From: Ancylostoma caninum
Taxonomy: Eukaryota > Nematoda > Chromadorea > Rhabditida > Ancylostomatidae
Assembly (NCBI GenBank): GCA_037903475.1
Contig: JBAJFG010000614.1
Coordinates: 310,001-374,000 of the forward strand
Direction: 5' to 3'
DNA length: 64,000 bases
Shown here: positions 34,895 through 47,609 of the stretch, in pieces
How positions within the stretch are numbered: position 1 is the first letter of the stretch
Layout of the letters: the number at the start of each line of letters is the position of its first letter
The notes under the pieces: model-generated
What the model was told of the DNA's origin: nothing
Database searches by the model: none
Seen by the model: the letters and a program-made list of their open reading frames with translations, nothing else
Made by a program: the position numbers and the translations under genes

Positions 34895-37800
34895 GTAGAT
34901 AGTGACCCATATCAATTGTATGAGATGATACATGAAAATAAGGAAGAAGGCGAATACGAGCGCAGCAACTGGAACGCACAGACGTATCTCTGCCTTAAGC
35001 TGCCTGAAATAAGAGATCGCTGAATCTACTGTCACTCACCAATGATGCTTTCAATTTTTCGTGCTCTCTCCTCATTTTGCCCTGTTGTGGTAGTGGGTTT
35101 ATTCCTATTACAGGTGTAATGGGATTGCAACTCGAGTAAAAAAGGAATATCCACAACTACTGCCACTTTAGCGTTTCACTTCTTGACTCAGCTCTTTTCA
35201 AAACATCTGCTCAAGATTGGATGTCGAGTGCAACGAGCTCTAGAGGAATCGCTACTGAGATTGACAACATATTGACCTTAGTGAAGAATCGAGATGATCT
35301 TAGGAGCCACATCCAACTTATTTTTTGTTGTATAGGTGTCTGCGCCATATGAGCCGTCCCAAGGAACATTAAAATCTTTGTCTCAGTGTTTGCGTATTAG
35401 AATCAGATGGGTTTCTATGATTCAGCTCACCTTTCTCGTTTACGATTGGCGTACACATAGTGAATTGTCCTCACATAAAAGACAACACACAACAAGAAGG
35501 TTGTAAGAACAATGACTTCAGAATTGATGGTAGACACCTGTAATTTGTGTGGTGATGTTAAAGTCGGCTGTTGTACACACGAAGTAAAGTTGCACCCTAC
35601 CCGAAAGTCTTCCGGATCAATCGCTACCATTTGTTTGCAAACACAGCCGAAACGAATACTGTCAAGTGTCAGAATGGGAATAATGAGCAGCAGCGACACT
35701 GTCCAATGGACAAGAAAGATCACATATCGCGGTAAAGATGAGATTTGCTGCAATACCTCCTACTATATGGATAAAATTGTACGTAGCTCATGCCTCTGTG
35801 TTCACGGATACTGTACTGGAGGAAATATTACATTAGTTTTCTTAAGTGTTTTCACTCATATATCTTTTTTGCATATAGAAACTGGTGCCTTTCTTGATTT
35901 CTTTTCATGAAAATTCTCGGAGGTATTTTTCGCAAGAAAGGCATGTAACCAATCATATTTGCGGCAAAAGTCTCTGAACAAACATAATCGCTCGCTTAAA
36001 ACATTCGGAAGAGGAAACCCGGGAAACTAATGGTCATTATTTATTCATAATCAAGTTGTGAGCATAAATATTATTTTTGATAGTACGGTCCATTCCTCTC
36101 GTAGGCACACAGGCTTTGGAAAGTCCACGTGAGAACTTGCCTCTGGCGCGCAGGTAGTGGGGGTAGTTCCCCTCCCACCACTTTCCATCTATTTGCGAGG
36201 AGATCCCAAATTCCTGTGGGAGTTAGAAGAAACTTTTCGCTATGGAAGCTAGAAAAAAACTTCAGAAGATTTGGAAAATAGGTCCAGTACCTCTAGGTTC
36301 ATTGCTAGCTTCGATTTTGGGAGTGGTCAAAATTCTCACCAAAAACATGAAAATCGAATACCATAGCTACGTCCGCTGGTTTAACGGCGAACTCACCATT
36401 GTTTTTTGTGGTGGACTCGCTAATGTGCTCAATCTTAATACATATGTACATATTATTTTTGATGTTAGAAAAATAAAGGTTATCTTGGGATTTATAGAAT
36501 GATGAAATTGCCTCCTAAAATGTATATTCTTCTCTACTGCAAAGGTAGGGATAAATAACTGCCTATCGAAGTCGAACATCTAGCTCGGAAGATTCCATGA
36601 TTTTCTAAAGATTCTATGAGCTGAGGCTTTCACAACACCACACAGGAATTCGGACTTTGTCTTGAAACTTTAGAGAAGGCCTAGGATGAATTTGAGTTCA
36701 TCAATGGGGTCAGTGTTGCACCTACCGGGTCAATGTTGCATCTATCACTTTCCAGCCTGGATCGCTACCACTAGAGAAATTTTCGGGATCAAAAACATTA
36801 TTTATGTTCACAACTGAACTGCTCACTTATAACAACTACACATTTCCTTTAATTTCTTCTTCCCCATGTTTCGAAGACCAATCTTCAAAAGACTTTTGAC
36901 GCACCCTGTATATTTGCTATACAGTGCTCGTTGTACCGCTCATCGGTCATATTATGATCTTAGCTAGTTTTTTTTTTAGTGAAAGCAGCGAACATCAACG
37001 TCACTTCTAGTCTTCTCTAACAACGCGGCAATGACATATGTACTTGGGAGACAAGACAGAACCGCTCAAGTCACAGATAACTCTTGAGTTGAACCTTTAA
37101 AGTGAAAAAGAGTAAATTCTAAAAATGATAATAAAAACTGGAAAAATTTTTCCCTGGCCGGGTTGCTACAAAGAAATTGCAAGAAATTTCATAGTACGAC
37201 CGAAAAACAATGTTTTTTTTTCTACTGAGACGTTTCAAGGTACACATTTCAAGGCTTCTCAAGTTCCCGTAGGTTCAGTGCTGCGACCCTTAGAGCTCCA
37301 AAGATTCAATACTCGAATCTTGTCTATTTAGAATTCCAAAAGTCAAGACTTCAATGTATTGCACCTCTCCAGAATTTCTTTCTTGTGGGTGATATCAATA
37401 TGTATCATCACATTTATATAAGGATCAGCAGCATACACGTCTTAAACTGCTGCTAGCGTCTACCTGGAAAATAGCGGCAGCCCTCCGTATGTGCTAAATA
37501 AAGATTAGACCGGATAAAAATCGAATAATTTTGTTACTTCAATTACCAATCCAGGAAACAATTTAAACAACCAGGTGTTCGAGATTAAGAAGCTCGTCTT
37601 CTCTTCCGTACAGTACTGTTCTGCCCTCAAATGTTGAAACATTCAAATTTTCCATTTATTCGAGGTATTCGATATTCGAAATCAAAAATATTTAATTTCG
37701 AATAAATAGAAAAATCGAATATTTCACCTTTAGAGACCAACTCGGTGCTATACAACGGAGAAGAAGAGCTTTAGGGCTTTCTTATTCTCAAATATCGAGA

Positions 37801-39715
37801 CATGTAAATTGTTTCCTAAATTAGTAATTAGAAGTAACAAAATTATTCGAATTTTATTCGGTCCAATATATAGGGCCAATGCAGCATATGCTCATAGCTT
37901 CCTGGCGGGAGTAATGCAGTAATTTTGGTAGTACAAATAAAACTGGATAACAAGTCAATATGAATCGATAACAAACACAGGACACATTAGTACACCATCC
38001 AAGACTAAGTCCGAGCAATATAGGTTAACTTTGTGCTCTTTTTTTTTTAAAGAAAAACTGCAATGACAAGGACTGCGCTCACAAAGAGCAGTGAAAGGAG
38101 GAATAAACCGGGTTGGATCCAAGTAGAACCGTTTTTCTGCGGTCAGTATACGGTTTACCATCTCTGAGTCTGACATAACACAAGCGCCATTCCAGATTTA
38201 TGACTTTGAAAGAGTAAACTAAACTATCAAGCGAGAGGGTACACACTCTCTCGAGATCTATGAGAATGCTTTGTTTTGCTCTACACCTGGATGAGGCTGA
38301 GTTTCTAACTGCAGAGAGAATGTCACGGTATTCATGCAGGTGGACACCACCTGTCAACGTTGGTCTCCTACTGGGTAGAGTACCGGCACGAAACATTTTT
38401 GTATCTATCATTTAATAGAGTGGTTGAAATCTCTCACCTTAATCCACGTGGAGCGCCATTTGCAAATGGTGAGATATCTCTGCAACGATATGAGTGTCAC
38501 ACCAACATATCGTAAATTCAACGAGTAGTACAAGCACTTGTAGCTTATATTAGCTAGTGTCCACTTGAAAAACGTGCCGATATCTTTTATTGTGCCAACA
38601 TAACTGAGCATATAGAATATGGTGTAGCAGAGTATGTAGAAAATGTCTGCGAATCCCTGAAAGAATTCGATCTAAACAGTGTTTGAAGTTGCTCCAAGAA
38701 CAAAATGAGTGGTTCATTTTCTTAGGTCGCGAATAATGAAATGTGTGGTGTTCCATAATGATGATGATTTTCGCAGTCGATATCTTCAAAACTTCGGATA
38801 ATTAATTCTCAGCCTTGCCTCCGCTATCGTGGCACTATCCTATTTTTGCCTCCAAAATCATGCCCCAAATTTTCGAGGGGATTCCAAATTCCCAATTAAG
38901 AGGAATTTTTTGTGGGAACAAGAATGGAGCCGAAAAGAAAATTTGTCATTATCGAGTAGGAGTTCCGTGGAAAGAACCTGAAGTATCAGGGAAGTGCTGA
39001 AGTGGTTATGGGCATGTGACGGGTGATGGCTCTGAGCACTATTTGTTTAGAAAGCCTTACTAACACTAATTTCGAAGTCATCATCTCTGATCCATCGTCT
39101 GTTGTTCGATTCAGTTACGAGATTCGAACGAAGCGTTTAACCGTATTTCAGTCGTTCTTTTTTTTTGTAACTGTGTTTTGAACTTTCTGAGTACAGTTCT
39201 TCAAGGAGAACCAATGATTTGAAAAAATAATAATTTTCCTCGACACTAAAAGTTTAGAGGAGAACGACTACGCGCTCCACCTTCCTATCACCCTGCTCCA
39301 CCCTTCCGAATAACAGACTCTGAGTTGCATACCTGCGACAAGAGCAACGTGTAGAATGTGCTCGAAAACTTCCGACTGTTTCGATTACGGAACAGTTTCA
39401 CGACGATAGCAATGTAGACAGGAGTTGACAGCACAGCTACGACGAAGTAAACGATGAACGGCCAGTTTGACGCTTCCTGTAATAGTGTAGACTATAAGTT
39501 CATGTTCAGTGCGGACGCATCACCACATTTCCTCCACTGACAACTGTTGTAAAGAGAATAGTGTTGCGCTCTAGAATTTCTGAGGCAATCTAGTATACTT
39601 CTACCTCTGAGCCTCATTTTTACCGCAGTTTTGTTGAATTGCTGATACTCTCCGTTGAAACTTTATTTCGTTGAGCTTTCATCATGTAATGCCTTAGTCA
39701 GACCTCAATCCTCAT
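34895..39715 (-). CDS. Nematode serpentine chemoreceptor gene 2 (Srv-like, partial)
   Basis: This is a seven-helix chemosensory receptor, paralogous to gene 1 and on the opposite strand. Exons are 39476-39333 (144 bp), 38656-38438 (219 bp), 35747-35431 (317 bp) and 35003-34895 (109 bp). Gene 1 has 144, 219, 147+107 and 109 bp with the same phases. Here the TM4 and TM5 exons are one, with a longer cysteine-bearing loop between helices. TM1 reads FIVYFVVAVLSTPVYIAIVV. TM3 ends YVGVTLISLQRYLTICKW. TM4 is VIFLVHWTVSLLLIIPILTL, and TM6 contains RLCVPVAALVFAFFLIF. Donors are GTATGC, GTGAGA, GTGAGC and GTAAGT. The first full exon lacks an ATG; a 12-bp starter exon at 39715-39704 (MRIE, donor GTCTGA) would supply one, but its donor is weak. 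No TM7 exon was found. Confidence 0.75.
35748..38437 (-). other. Intron between exons 2 and 3 of gene 2
   Basis: This 2.7-kb intron holds no other supported gene. Around 37640-37740 and 37840-37870 it contains short TTCGAATA-like A+T-rich tracts related to the arrays at 31187 and 33655. A lone CACCCTGTATA near 36901-36911 resembles a mariner terminus. Confidence 0.45.
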
Positions 39716-41033
39716 AAAATAAACTCCACATGCAAGCAAACACAAGCAAATCAGCAGCACTACTGCACGGTGAGACGAGAAGATATGACTCTTTACTATC
39801 CCTACATGAGAAGCAAATGACATTCGAATAGAAACCAGATAGCAATCAGATAGCAACCAAACAACATTTATGTAGCCTACTCCCAACCCTGCTCCTTTTT
39901 GGGATTGGCACCCGAATTGCTACAATTGCTGAGATGGCTGACATGGAGGGAGAGTAGAGAAAGAGTTGAGCGCCGCTTCGGTATTGGTGCAATTCTACCG
40001 TCCAAACTTCTCCAATCTTCAATCAAGCCGAAAACGGAAAACATTTCAGGCACATTTAGTGGATCCGAACTCTAGAGTGCTGCCGAATTTGTACTTTATT
40101 AGAATGGTGTAAATTAGCTGAGATATCCCGCGAGAATAAATTGCATGATTTTCTGCTCCATTAGGATTTGATAGCACTTTATTAACCGAATTTGTAGCTC
40201 TATCCGAATGGTAACGCATAGAACTGTGCAAATGCGTGAGTGGAACGCTTAAGTCCTATCTGCTATAAGCGTACAATAATGGCCCTCAGCTGGGCTCTAA
40301 TGGCACCCACACCCATCAACACACCTACGCAATCATAGTCGAGACGAGACCGCGGGCACTTCCATTGGAGGAAAATTCAATAGAAGTTTTGTCCTCCACA
40401 TTGGATAAGTCCTCACCCAGCATTTCGAAAAAGATAATGAGGGCTGGTTCGCTCTAGGATGTAGCCCGTAATTCAGTCACCCTTCGCTCTGTGGATTCAT
40501 TTTTTGAAACTGGTGGTCAGGGATGGGCAGTCGTCGATTGTGGATAACGTTACCAACTCAGCGCCTTTCCAACAACATGAGAACAATATTTTGAATAGCA
40601 AAAGTTCGCTAAGTATAATACATACCTACCTCCGGTCTCGTTTACCATTTTCGGTCGTTTCAGCGCGTTCTCTTGGGTCACAAGCGCGTTCTCTTGGGTC
40701 AAAAGTACAGTAATGCAACTTTTCGTGTTTGATTTGCCCTCCTCTTCTGCTGATTTTAAGGCGCACTATCGAGAGCGATTGAATAAATAAATAGATAAAG
40801 CTAGTAATGCGCCATCACTTAGAGAGCTGTTGTAGCTGCTGGCAAGCCCTTCGTTTGGCAATCGTTCTACTTTCCAGGAAGTAGAAAAAGCAAATATTTT
40901 ACCAGGCCCCTCTCCCCTCCCCCCTCCTTGTCCGTTCAAAAATGCTTCTTCGCTAGCTACGCAGCAATAATTCATATGACCATCCAAATCCGCCTTTAGC
41001 ACGTACTACCTCTGTTGAAGGAAAGTATGTACG
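39716..41033. other. Region without supported features
   Basis: Nothing beyond short open frames. A 21-bp unit (GCGTTCTCTTGGGTCA core) is repeated twice at about 40662-40702. Confidence 0.4.
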
Positions 41034-42846
41034 GTGGGGTCGCTTGCCGAGTGCTAATTGCCTCACGCCGCCTCACGCCGCCTCACGCAACGCCGGCCCT
41101 CAGGTAAAAGTGAGGTTATTTGGCTGGAAAAAAAAACATTCGCCAAGATTTTTCTGTACAAGGACTAGATTCACTCCCAGTATCACAATGAAGCAAAAAT
41201 TTGTTTTCATGCTCTCACTTCGATTTTTGTCAAAATTTCAAGTGTTGCGAGTTCGTGGCGATACATGCTTCTCTTGCGTGACCTCTTGATAGAGTTTGAT
41301 TCAGATTCGTAGAGCACACCTTGTGTTGTACTAAAATTTCGCGGAAATACCGATTGCTACCTCACACATCAACCAGTATGCAACGGCAAAGTAGTGGTGG
41401 TAAGAAATTTTACCACGAAGTAGACCTTATTTAGTATAGGTTCTTTTTCTAAGTTATCAATATCAGTTCTGACACTATTCTCTATCTCTGCAGTTGGGTT
41501 AGAAGCCAACAGCACTAGAAAGACTGTTTTCCGGAAAGTTTTATTTTTCACAACTAAAAATTCAAAGGCAAGGCTTGGTGACTTGGCTGCGCCTCAAGGC
41601 TGTCAATAACCATTCCTTCTCGCATGATCGGAATATTCCTAATCTCACCTGAATACTGGATGGGAAACACTTTTCGGAGTGAGCAGTGATAAAATCAGAA
41701 GCTAGGTAATGCAAGTATGAATGGTCTGAAAATTTTTCTTATGGGACGTCGAATAATAAAGGAAATTGCACTTCATTTCTCAGAATATTACTCTAAATTT
41801 AATCAATCTTTTTCCACCATCTATCGGGTGAACGTTTCATGAGTTCTTCCTCTAAGGTAATAGGACACGTTGCCAAAAGAAATCCCGTTATCACACCTCC
41901 AAAAACTGAGAAGTAAGAGGTCAATACTAAAGGGTAAACAATGACCTAACCGCCGGCGCTATTATCACATCAAAATCTTGCTATAAGGACTGTGAGGTCA
42001 GTGGACGACCAAAGTAGGTATTATAGCGTCATTTCCTTCTTCTATTTCATGTTTGAGCAGCATTTACCGCACTTTATTTCACAGAACTACTTTCATTCAA
42101 CCCATTCAGAAGTTTTGCTTTCATTTTATAGTAACATAACCACTCTGGCACTTGTGAATTTATTTTCTACCTTTTAAATGGTCTACTGCTAGTTTGAAGC
42201 AAAAAATGGGTGAAGATTAGATGATAAAGGAAGGAGCAGAAGGAATGTTCCGATCATGCGAGAAGGAATGGTTATTGACAGACTTGAGGCGCAGCCAAGG
42301 CACCAAGCCTTGCCTTTGAATTTTTAGTTGTGAAAAATAAAACTTTCCGGAAAACAGTCTTTCTAGTGCTGTTGGCTTCTAACCCAACTGTAGAGATGAA
42401 GAATAGTGTCAGAACTGATATTGATAACTTAGAAAAAGAACCTATACTAAATAAGGTCTACTTCGTGGTAAAATTTCTTACCACCACTACTTTGCCGTTG
42501 CATTCTGGTTGATGTGTGAGGTAGCAATCGGTATTTCCGCGAAATTTTGGTACAACACAAGGTGTGCTCTACAAATCTGAATCAAACTCTATCAAGAGGT
42601 CACGCAAGAGAAGCATGTATCGCCACGAACTCGCAACATTTGAAATTTTGATAAAAATCGAAGTGAGAGCATGAAAACAAATTTTTGCCTCATTGTGAAC
42701 TGGGAGTGAATCTAGTCCTTTTACAGAAAAATGTTGGCGAATTATTCTTTTTCCAGCCAAATAACCTCACTTTTACCTGAGGGCCGGCCTTGCGTGAGGC
42801 GGCATGAGGCGGCGTGAGGCAATTAGCATCCGTTGCCGACCCCATC
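41034..42846. mobile_element. Element with ~600-bp inverted terminal arms
   Basis: 41034-41640 and 42240-42846 are near-identical reverse complements around a spacer of about 600 bp. The outer ends read TGGGGTCG...GCTAATTGCC. Next to them on the left is a tandem GCCTCACGCC run, and on the right the complementary GGCGTGAGGC run. Each arm carries the same open frame of 60 codons (41369-41551 minus and 42330-42512 plus), differing at a few residues, which is expected of mirrored arms. No transposase is visible in the spacer. Long-arm foldback or Mutator-like non-autonomous elements look like this; the superfamily is unresolved because no target duplication is clear. Confidence 0.75.
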
Positions 42847-45126
42847 TACATGTACATGCTCGCGACATTTGCTCAGCACGAGCGAGAGTTTGGACACTTT
42901 TCTGTTCCCTTAGTCCTACTTCAGAGGCAGGACTAATGACTCCATTTCTATGTGACGCCCACATTTTCTTTGCATGTTACTTGAGAGCAGCCTCTTCTTC
43001 GGAATAGATATGTGAGGTGTTCATTGCAATGACTTTTGCATGGCTACAAAAACGAGCAAAGTCCCTCTGATTGGATTCAACAGAATATGTACGTCATTCA
43101 GAGCGGTAAAAACATTAAGATCGCACAGATTTCTCTAATTTGTATATTTCGACGTTTTTCTCAGAGTCATATGAATGGATTGCATTCATCCTCAACAATT
43201 CTTCAGTTTATGTCTTTATGATGTTCTTATCATGAATATGTTCTTTATCACGGGAATAATGTCAGCAATTAATCATTCACTGCGGATTTCTGTTGAACAG
43301 TTTTTCATAATGGGGTATCAATCCGAAAATTCAGGCAAACTGAAAGGTTTTTTTCTTTTAGAAACAGCTGCACTAAAGAACTTCATCTGCACTCTCAGGG
43401 CACTCCAATGTTCTTGTAATTAGGCAATGTTGCGCCAAGGCACAGTAAAAGTTAAAATATCTAATACTCGACATGGTAATATTGGGAGCTAAACATCTGT
43501 TCTTTTTCCTGAATCATTTTCAACTCTTCAATTTGTGTTGAGTGAGAAGTTGAAGGAGAGGAGGATAGAAGAGGAAGAACAGAAGCAGTTGGGAGGCCTC
43601 TTCGCAAAGCAATTTTTCTAGAACTAAATATAGCTCTAGCTGGATAACTTATTAATTTATTTACTTGATACACACTAGGTGCGCACTTAAAAGACATGAA
43701 TAAGACGAGAACACCAAGAGAAAACAGAAAGAACGTTAAGAGAAATACACTCATGACCTAGTAGAACAACCAAAGAGAACCAAAAAAGACAAAAAAACCT
43801 CCTTGATTCCTTGAGTTCCATCGAATATAAAGACAAGAGAGCACCAAGAATCGAGATGTCTGGATTTATTAGATGACAACATTGTGATTCGATTTATAAG
43901 TTAGATGAAAGAAGGGCTTAGATAATTCAAAACCATATCATTGCCATCTGTTCTACATTGCATTCCTTTTTGAGAAAAAAAAATGTGAGGTAATGCGCAT
44001 AGAATATGCAGGAAATTTCAGTTTATGTGTTCATCAATAGACCAAATCGTCATGTCGTAGGTATTTCTTACATTCCTGGCTGGAAGGACAGGAACCAGGG
44101 ACTAGCGGAATTCCTGTTTTAGAAGTTCCGAAGATCCAGAATCCTGGTGTTAGGCGAGCTTTTGACTTCTAGACTTTTCGAGGATTGCCAGTACTTGAGT
44201 TACGCCAACCCATAAACACTTTTTATCTCTGAATATTCTGACAGATTCCGAACTTCCTTCACCTTCAGGCTTGCGTTCTTACACAATAATTCCATTCATC
44301 CCTAACAGGAACAAGCACGAGCTACGTAGTACGTAGTTCTTAATTAAAGCCAGAACTTCAAGAGCAGAACAATCTTGCTACCTTCTGCAAAGTCCCAATA
44401 TTTTTTAAGGTTTTTAAGAGCGGAGCCCTAGTGCCCGACAGCTCATGGTTAATACTTACATTATTCTTCAACAAGGTAATTACAAACTAAAGAGATAATT
44501 TTGAATGGAAATTAAATCAGTCATTTCCATCGTTTTATATAGAGTTGAATTTCAATCTATTATATCATTACATATGAGTGAAAAATAAATAATCCATTTA
44601 AGCATCTTTGCCCCATTCTATACATTCCGCATTATCACGCATATCCAAACACAATTTACATGAACTTTCCATCATAGTTTTGCTTATTATCGAATGAGAG
44701 CCTCAAAGGTACGATGACGTGGATAAGGTTGAAGCATTATTCTCCAGACTCACAGGTACTTCCCAGGGATGTTTTCTCTTCATCCTTCAAATGACATTGA
44801 TCCTAACTTCGCTTTAAGAATCCATAATTTTTTTTGGTTGTTCAATTTTCGTTCCAAGCATGAACCTTATATGGGAAACTAAACGTGAAAATACGTCTCC
44901 TCATGCACTCACCACTAAGGTAAAAGAAATTACCTGCTAAATTGTGCATGGCAAGTGATGTCTAGTTGTGCACATATTTCTAAGATACTTAGTTAATGGA
45001 AGTTCAAAAATAGAAGTTAAACTTCGATTCGTGACTAACATATACGTACCTCTGATCACATATGTGCGAGATGCGTTAGACAATCAGAAATACCAATGTA
45101 ATCAAACGGAAGATCTTGAATATATT
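42847..45126. other. Region with one weak gene candidate
   Basis: Apart from the minus-strand candidate at 43461-43754, no coding or repeat signal was recognised in this A+T-rich stretch. Confidence 0.4.
43461..43754 (-). CDS. Candidate small membrane-anchored or secreted protein
   Basis: A 97-codon frame opens with a strongly hydrophobic segment (MSVFLLTFFLFSLGVLVLFM), which could be a signal or anchor helix. A hydrophilic serine-rich tail ends in SSQYYHVEY. Inside, a 48-bp stretch from GTATCAAG to ATATTTAG has the size and borders of a small nematode intron and keeps the frame. Removing it gives a protein of about 81 residues. No family is recognised and no upstream signals support expression, so it may be chance. 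Confidence 0.25.
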   Translation of the reverse strand: MSVFLLTFFLFSLGVLVLFMSFKCAPSVYQVNKLISYPARAIFSSRKIALRRGLPTASVLPLLSSSPSTSHSTQIEELKMIQEKEQMFSSQYYHVEY

Positions 45127-45127
45127 T

Positions 45128-46300
45128 ATTACGTAGGTTGTAGGGAAAGTTCTCGTGGTTTTTGCAACAGTACGCTTTCTTGACTTCTTGAAAATAGGAA
45201 AGCCAATTAAGTAATGTATAAATTACCATGTCGTCCTATCACTCTTCGACAATTTTTGGGAAGCCTTTTCATGCCTTCGGTATAGAACCGTCCTGCCATT
45301 GACATGGAAAAGATGCCCAAGCAGTGATCCAGATCATCTTCATTATTGATCGTTTTACGTGGCATTGCGTCAGAGAGGGATAGGAGAGGGAGGTTATCTT
45401 TTGGCACAAGGTAAGGGCTGTACGTTGGGTAAGTAAGCACTTTCCATCCAAAGTTGAATGGCCTCTGGCGAATCACTCTTATAGAGAGCGGGCGAGCACT
45501 GTCGTGTAGAAATAGGATCGCGACGTAATTCGGAACCTTTCCTGCGATTTGCGACCATTCTATCCAGCTGCTAACAGTACACGTCTATCGTGAGGATAGT
45601 GGCGCGTAGTAGTAGCGCATAGTGAACGATGCCTTTGCTGTCACACCAAGCAGTGACCGCAACCTTCAGAGGCTGATCACCTGACTTCAGCTGAAGCTCA
45701 GGTTGCTCATCCTTGTCGACTCAGTGTCGGCGGTGCATGATGATGACGAACAGGCTTCAGTTCTAATCTCCTGAAAAGATTGACATCAGTTAGTTTTCAA
45801 TGCTCCTGTACGAGGGCAATTCAGTAGCCACCTCTCCACATCGCTGGAGAACGCACCCGGTCACATCATGACCACTCACGGTGATAATTTTCTAACCTTC
45901 CCCAATAGACGCAAATGCTCGGCAATGGTGGTAAAATGAACAACCAAGACTTGCGGCCCACCACACCTAGTTTACCGTGGATCTGAATCCACCAGCTTTC
46001 GCAATCGATCATTGTCGACTCCGGATGCGTATCCCGACTGTGCGGAAACATTGAGGTTGAAGTCGAAGGTTTCTGGATCGATCTTGTGCAGTGCATTCGG
46101 ATGCTGTACCACCTCCAAATACAGCGTTAACACGGCGGCTGCTGATTCACCAAATTTGAAGCCGTGTACTTTTAATGCCGTTGTTATACAGACATTTCGT
46201 GTAAAAAAACCGATTCCGGTGACGACTTGCACAGACGGATATAAATGGACTGAGATAGCTCCTTTTTTACTGGGATACAATAAAAGTTGTAGACGCAGAA
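45128..46300 (-). pseudogene. mariner transposase pseudogene
   Basis: Read on the minus strand this is a complete but decayed mariner transposase, a DDD cut-and-paste enzyme. An N-terminal DNA-binding part includes FKFGESAAA and FNLNVSAQSGYASGVDNDRL (about 46160-46000). A middle part includes KVAVTAWCDSKGIVHYALL and DVYCQQLDRMVANRR (about 45670-45540). The C-terminus, WKVLTYPTYSPYLVPKDN, runs on to GMKRLPKNCRRVIGRHGN (45450-45215). Stops and frameshifts are frequent. A mariner-like terminus GGTTGTAGGGAAAGTTCTCG lies at 45136 after TA on the 3' side; the 5' terminus was not found. Confidence 0.85.
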
Positions 46301-46395
46301 TCATAGTTTGACATTTCTTTCATGATTTACTAGAATGGTTTACTAGAATGTACCTGCACTTTAAAAACATTGATGTTACGGAAAAATCTAAATCA
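46201..46395 (-). repeat. Dispersed ~190-bp repeat, copy 1
   Basis: This segment, at the 5' side of the mariner pseudogene, recurs at 48767-48950 with high similarity (shared GACTTGCACAGACGGATA-like and TTTAAAAACATTG words). It may be the mariner leader or an independent repeat that the mariner entered. Confidence 0.6.
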
Positions 46396-46694
46396 AAGGT
46401 CGCGAATGTATCGCTTTGAAAACTCTATATTTCCGGAAGGGATTGCGCGGGATTTGACAGGTAATGATAATAATAAACTTGCACATACTTGGCCTCCTTA
46501 TAAATATATACAAAAGGCAAGTTGCTGCAATTCAGCGTGGAGTTGAAAAAAGCACACTTTCGAAAACAGCGACAGCTTTTCCTGCATCCTAATCTGTATG
46601 ATCACTGGATCTAGTAGACAATTTTTTAACGGTTTCTCTGTTTGTATGTGACTGTATTACAATGAAATAAAATGCTGTGTGTACTTACTAGTTA

Positions 46695-47607
46695 CAGGGT
46701 GACAACAAAGTCTTTGGCCAAAGACTTTGTAGCAATTATTTCTTGTGCTTTGTCAGGAAACCCATGACTTTATATTCGCATTGACTATCCAAATGTCTCG
46801 AACACACATGCAAAATTTCATGATCCATAGCTGTATTTGAACCTTGTATGATATGCAAACATGAAACGACGTAGACATGGAAATGGCCGCATGTAGAATC
46901 TCGATGACATCTTTTCCAAGAACTTCCCCTAATTTGCTTTCCAGATCACCAATTTTCTGCCCAATATTTAAGAGGGTAGAAGCTTTCTATCGTAGGGAGA
47001 TCTGCATGTAATCTTGTTGTATTGACCGGAAATGGTCAATAGACTGTCACCGACACTTTTTCCCATTAAAATGCACAAAACAATGGGCAAAAGTGAACAG
47101 GGCAAGATCCGGAGAGGTATGTTATTCTTTAGGCTTAACGGCATCTGATAAAAATAAGGTGGGCTTTTGACAAAAGTTTTCCATCAAGTTCCAAAAGAGA
47201 AAGCAACAGAATGTTGGTTCAGACTCTGCAGTTCCTGATTTCCCAAAACCATCATATTCGCTTGATAATTATCATTTTCCCTAAAACGGGAACCTCTGGA
47301 TCTCCGAAATGCAGCCCCTAAAGCACAGATGTTGAGCTAACTTTCGCTCAAGTACCAGCTTCCCTGGTGTGCACCTAACGAGAAAACAGGATCATAAATC
47401 CTCGAGCAACTTGCGGCCCCCGTGCATTGCAGTAGCCAGTGGTTTTGTCGACTCTACGGAGAGGTCAGGAGAGATATCCAAAATCCAAGAGGAGATTCTT
47501 AAAGCGCATGAATTCCACATAGCCCAGGTAAATTTTCAGAACGCTAGCCTACCTCATCCCAGTCTTACAATTTATTATATTTGGTCAAAGACTTTGTTGT
47601 CACCCTG
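46695..47607. mobile_element. Tc1/mariner-type MITE, 913 bp
   Basis: The ends start CAGGGTGACAACAAAGTCTT on both strands and match at 26 of 27 positions. TA lies outside each (46693-46694 and 47608-47609). The left end holds its own small palindrome, TCTTTGGCCAAAGA. No transposase was found inside. Confidence 0.8.
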
Positions 47608-47609
47608 TA

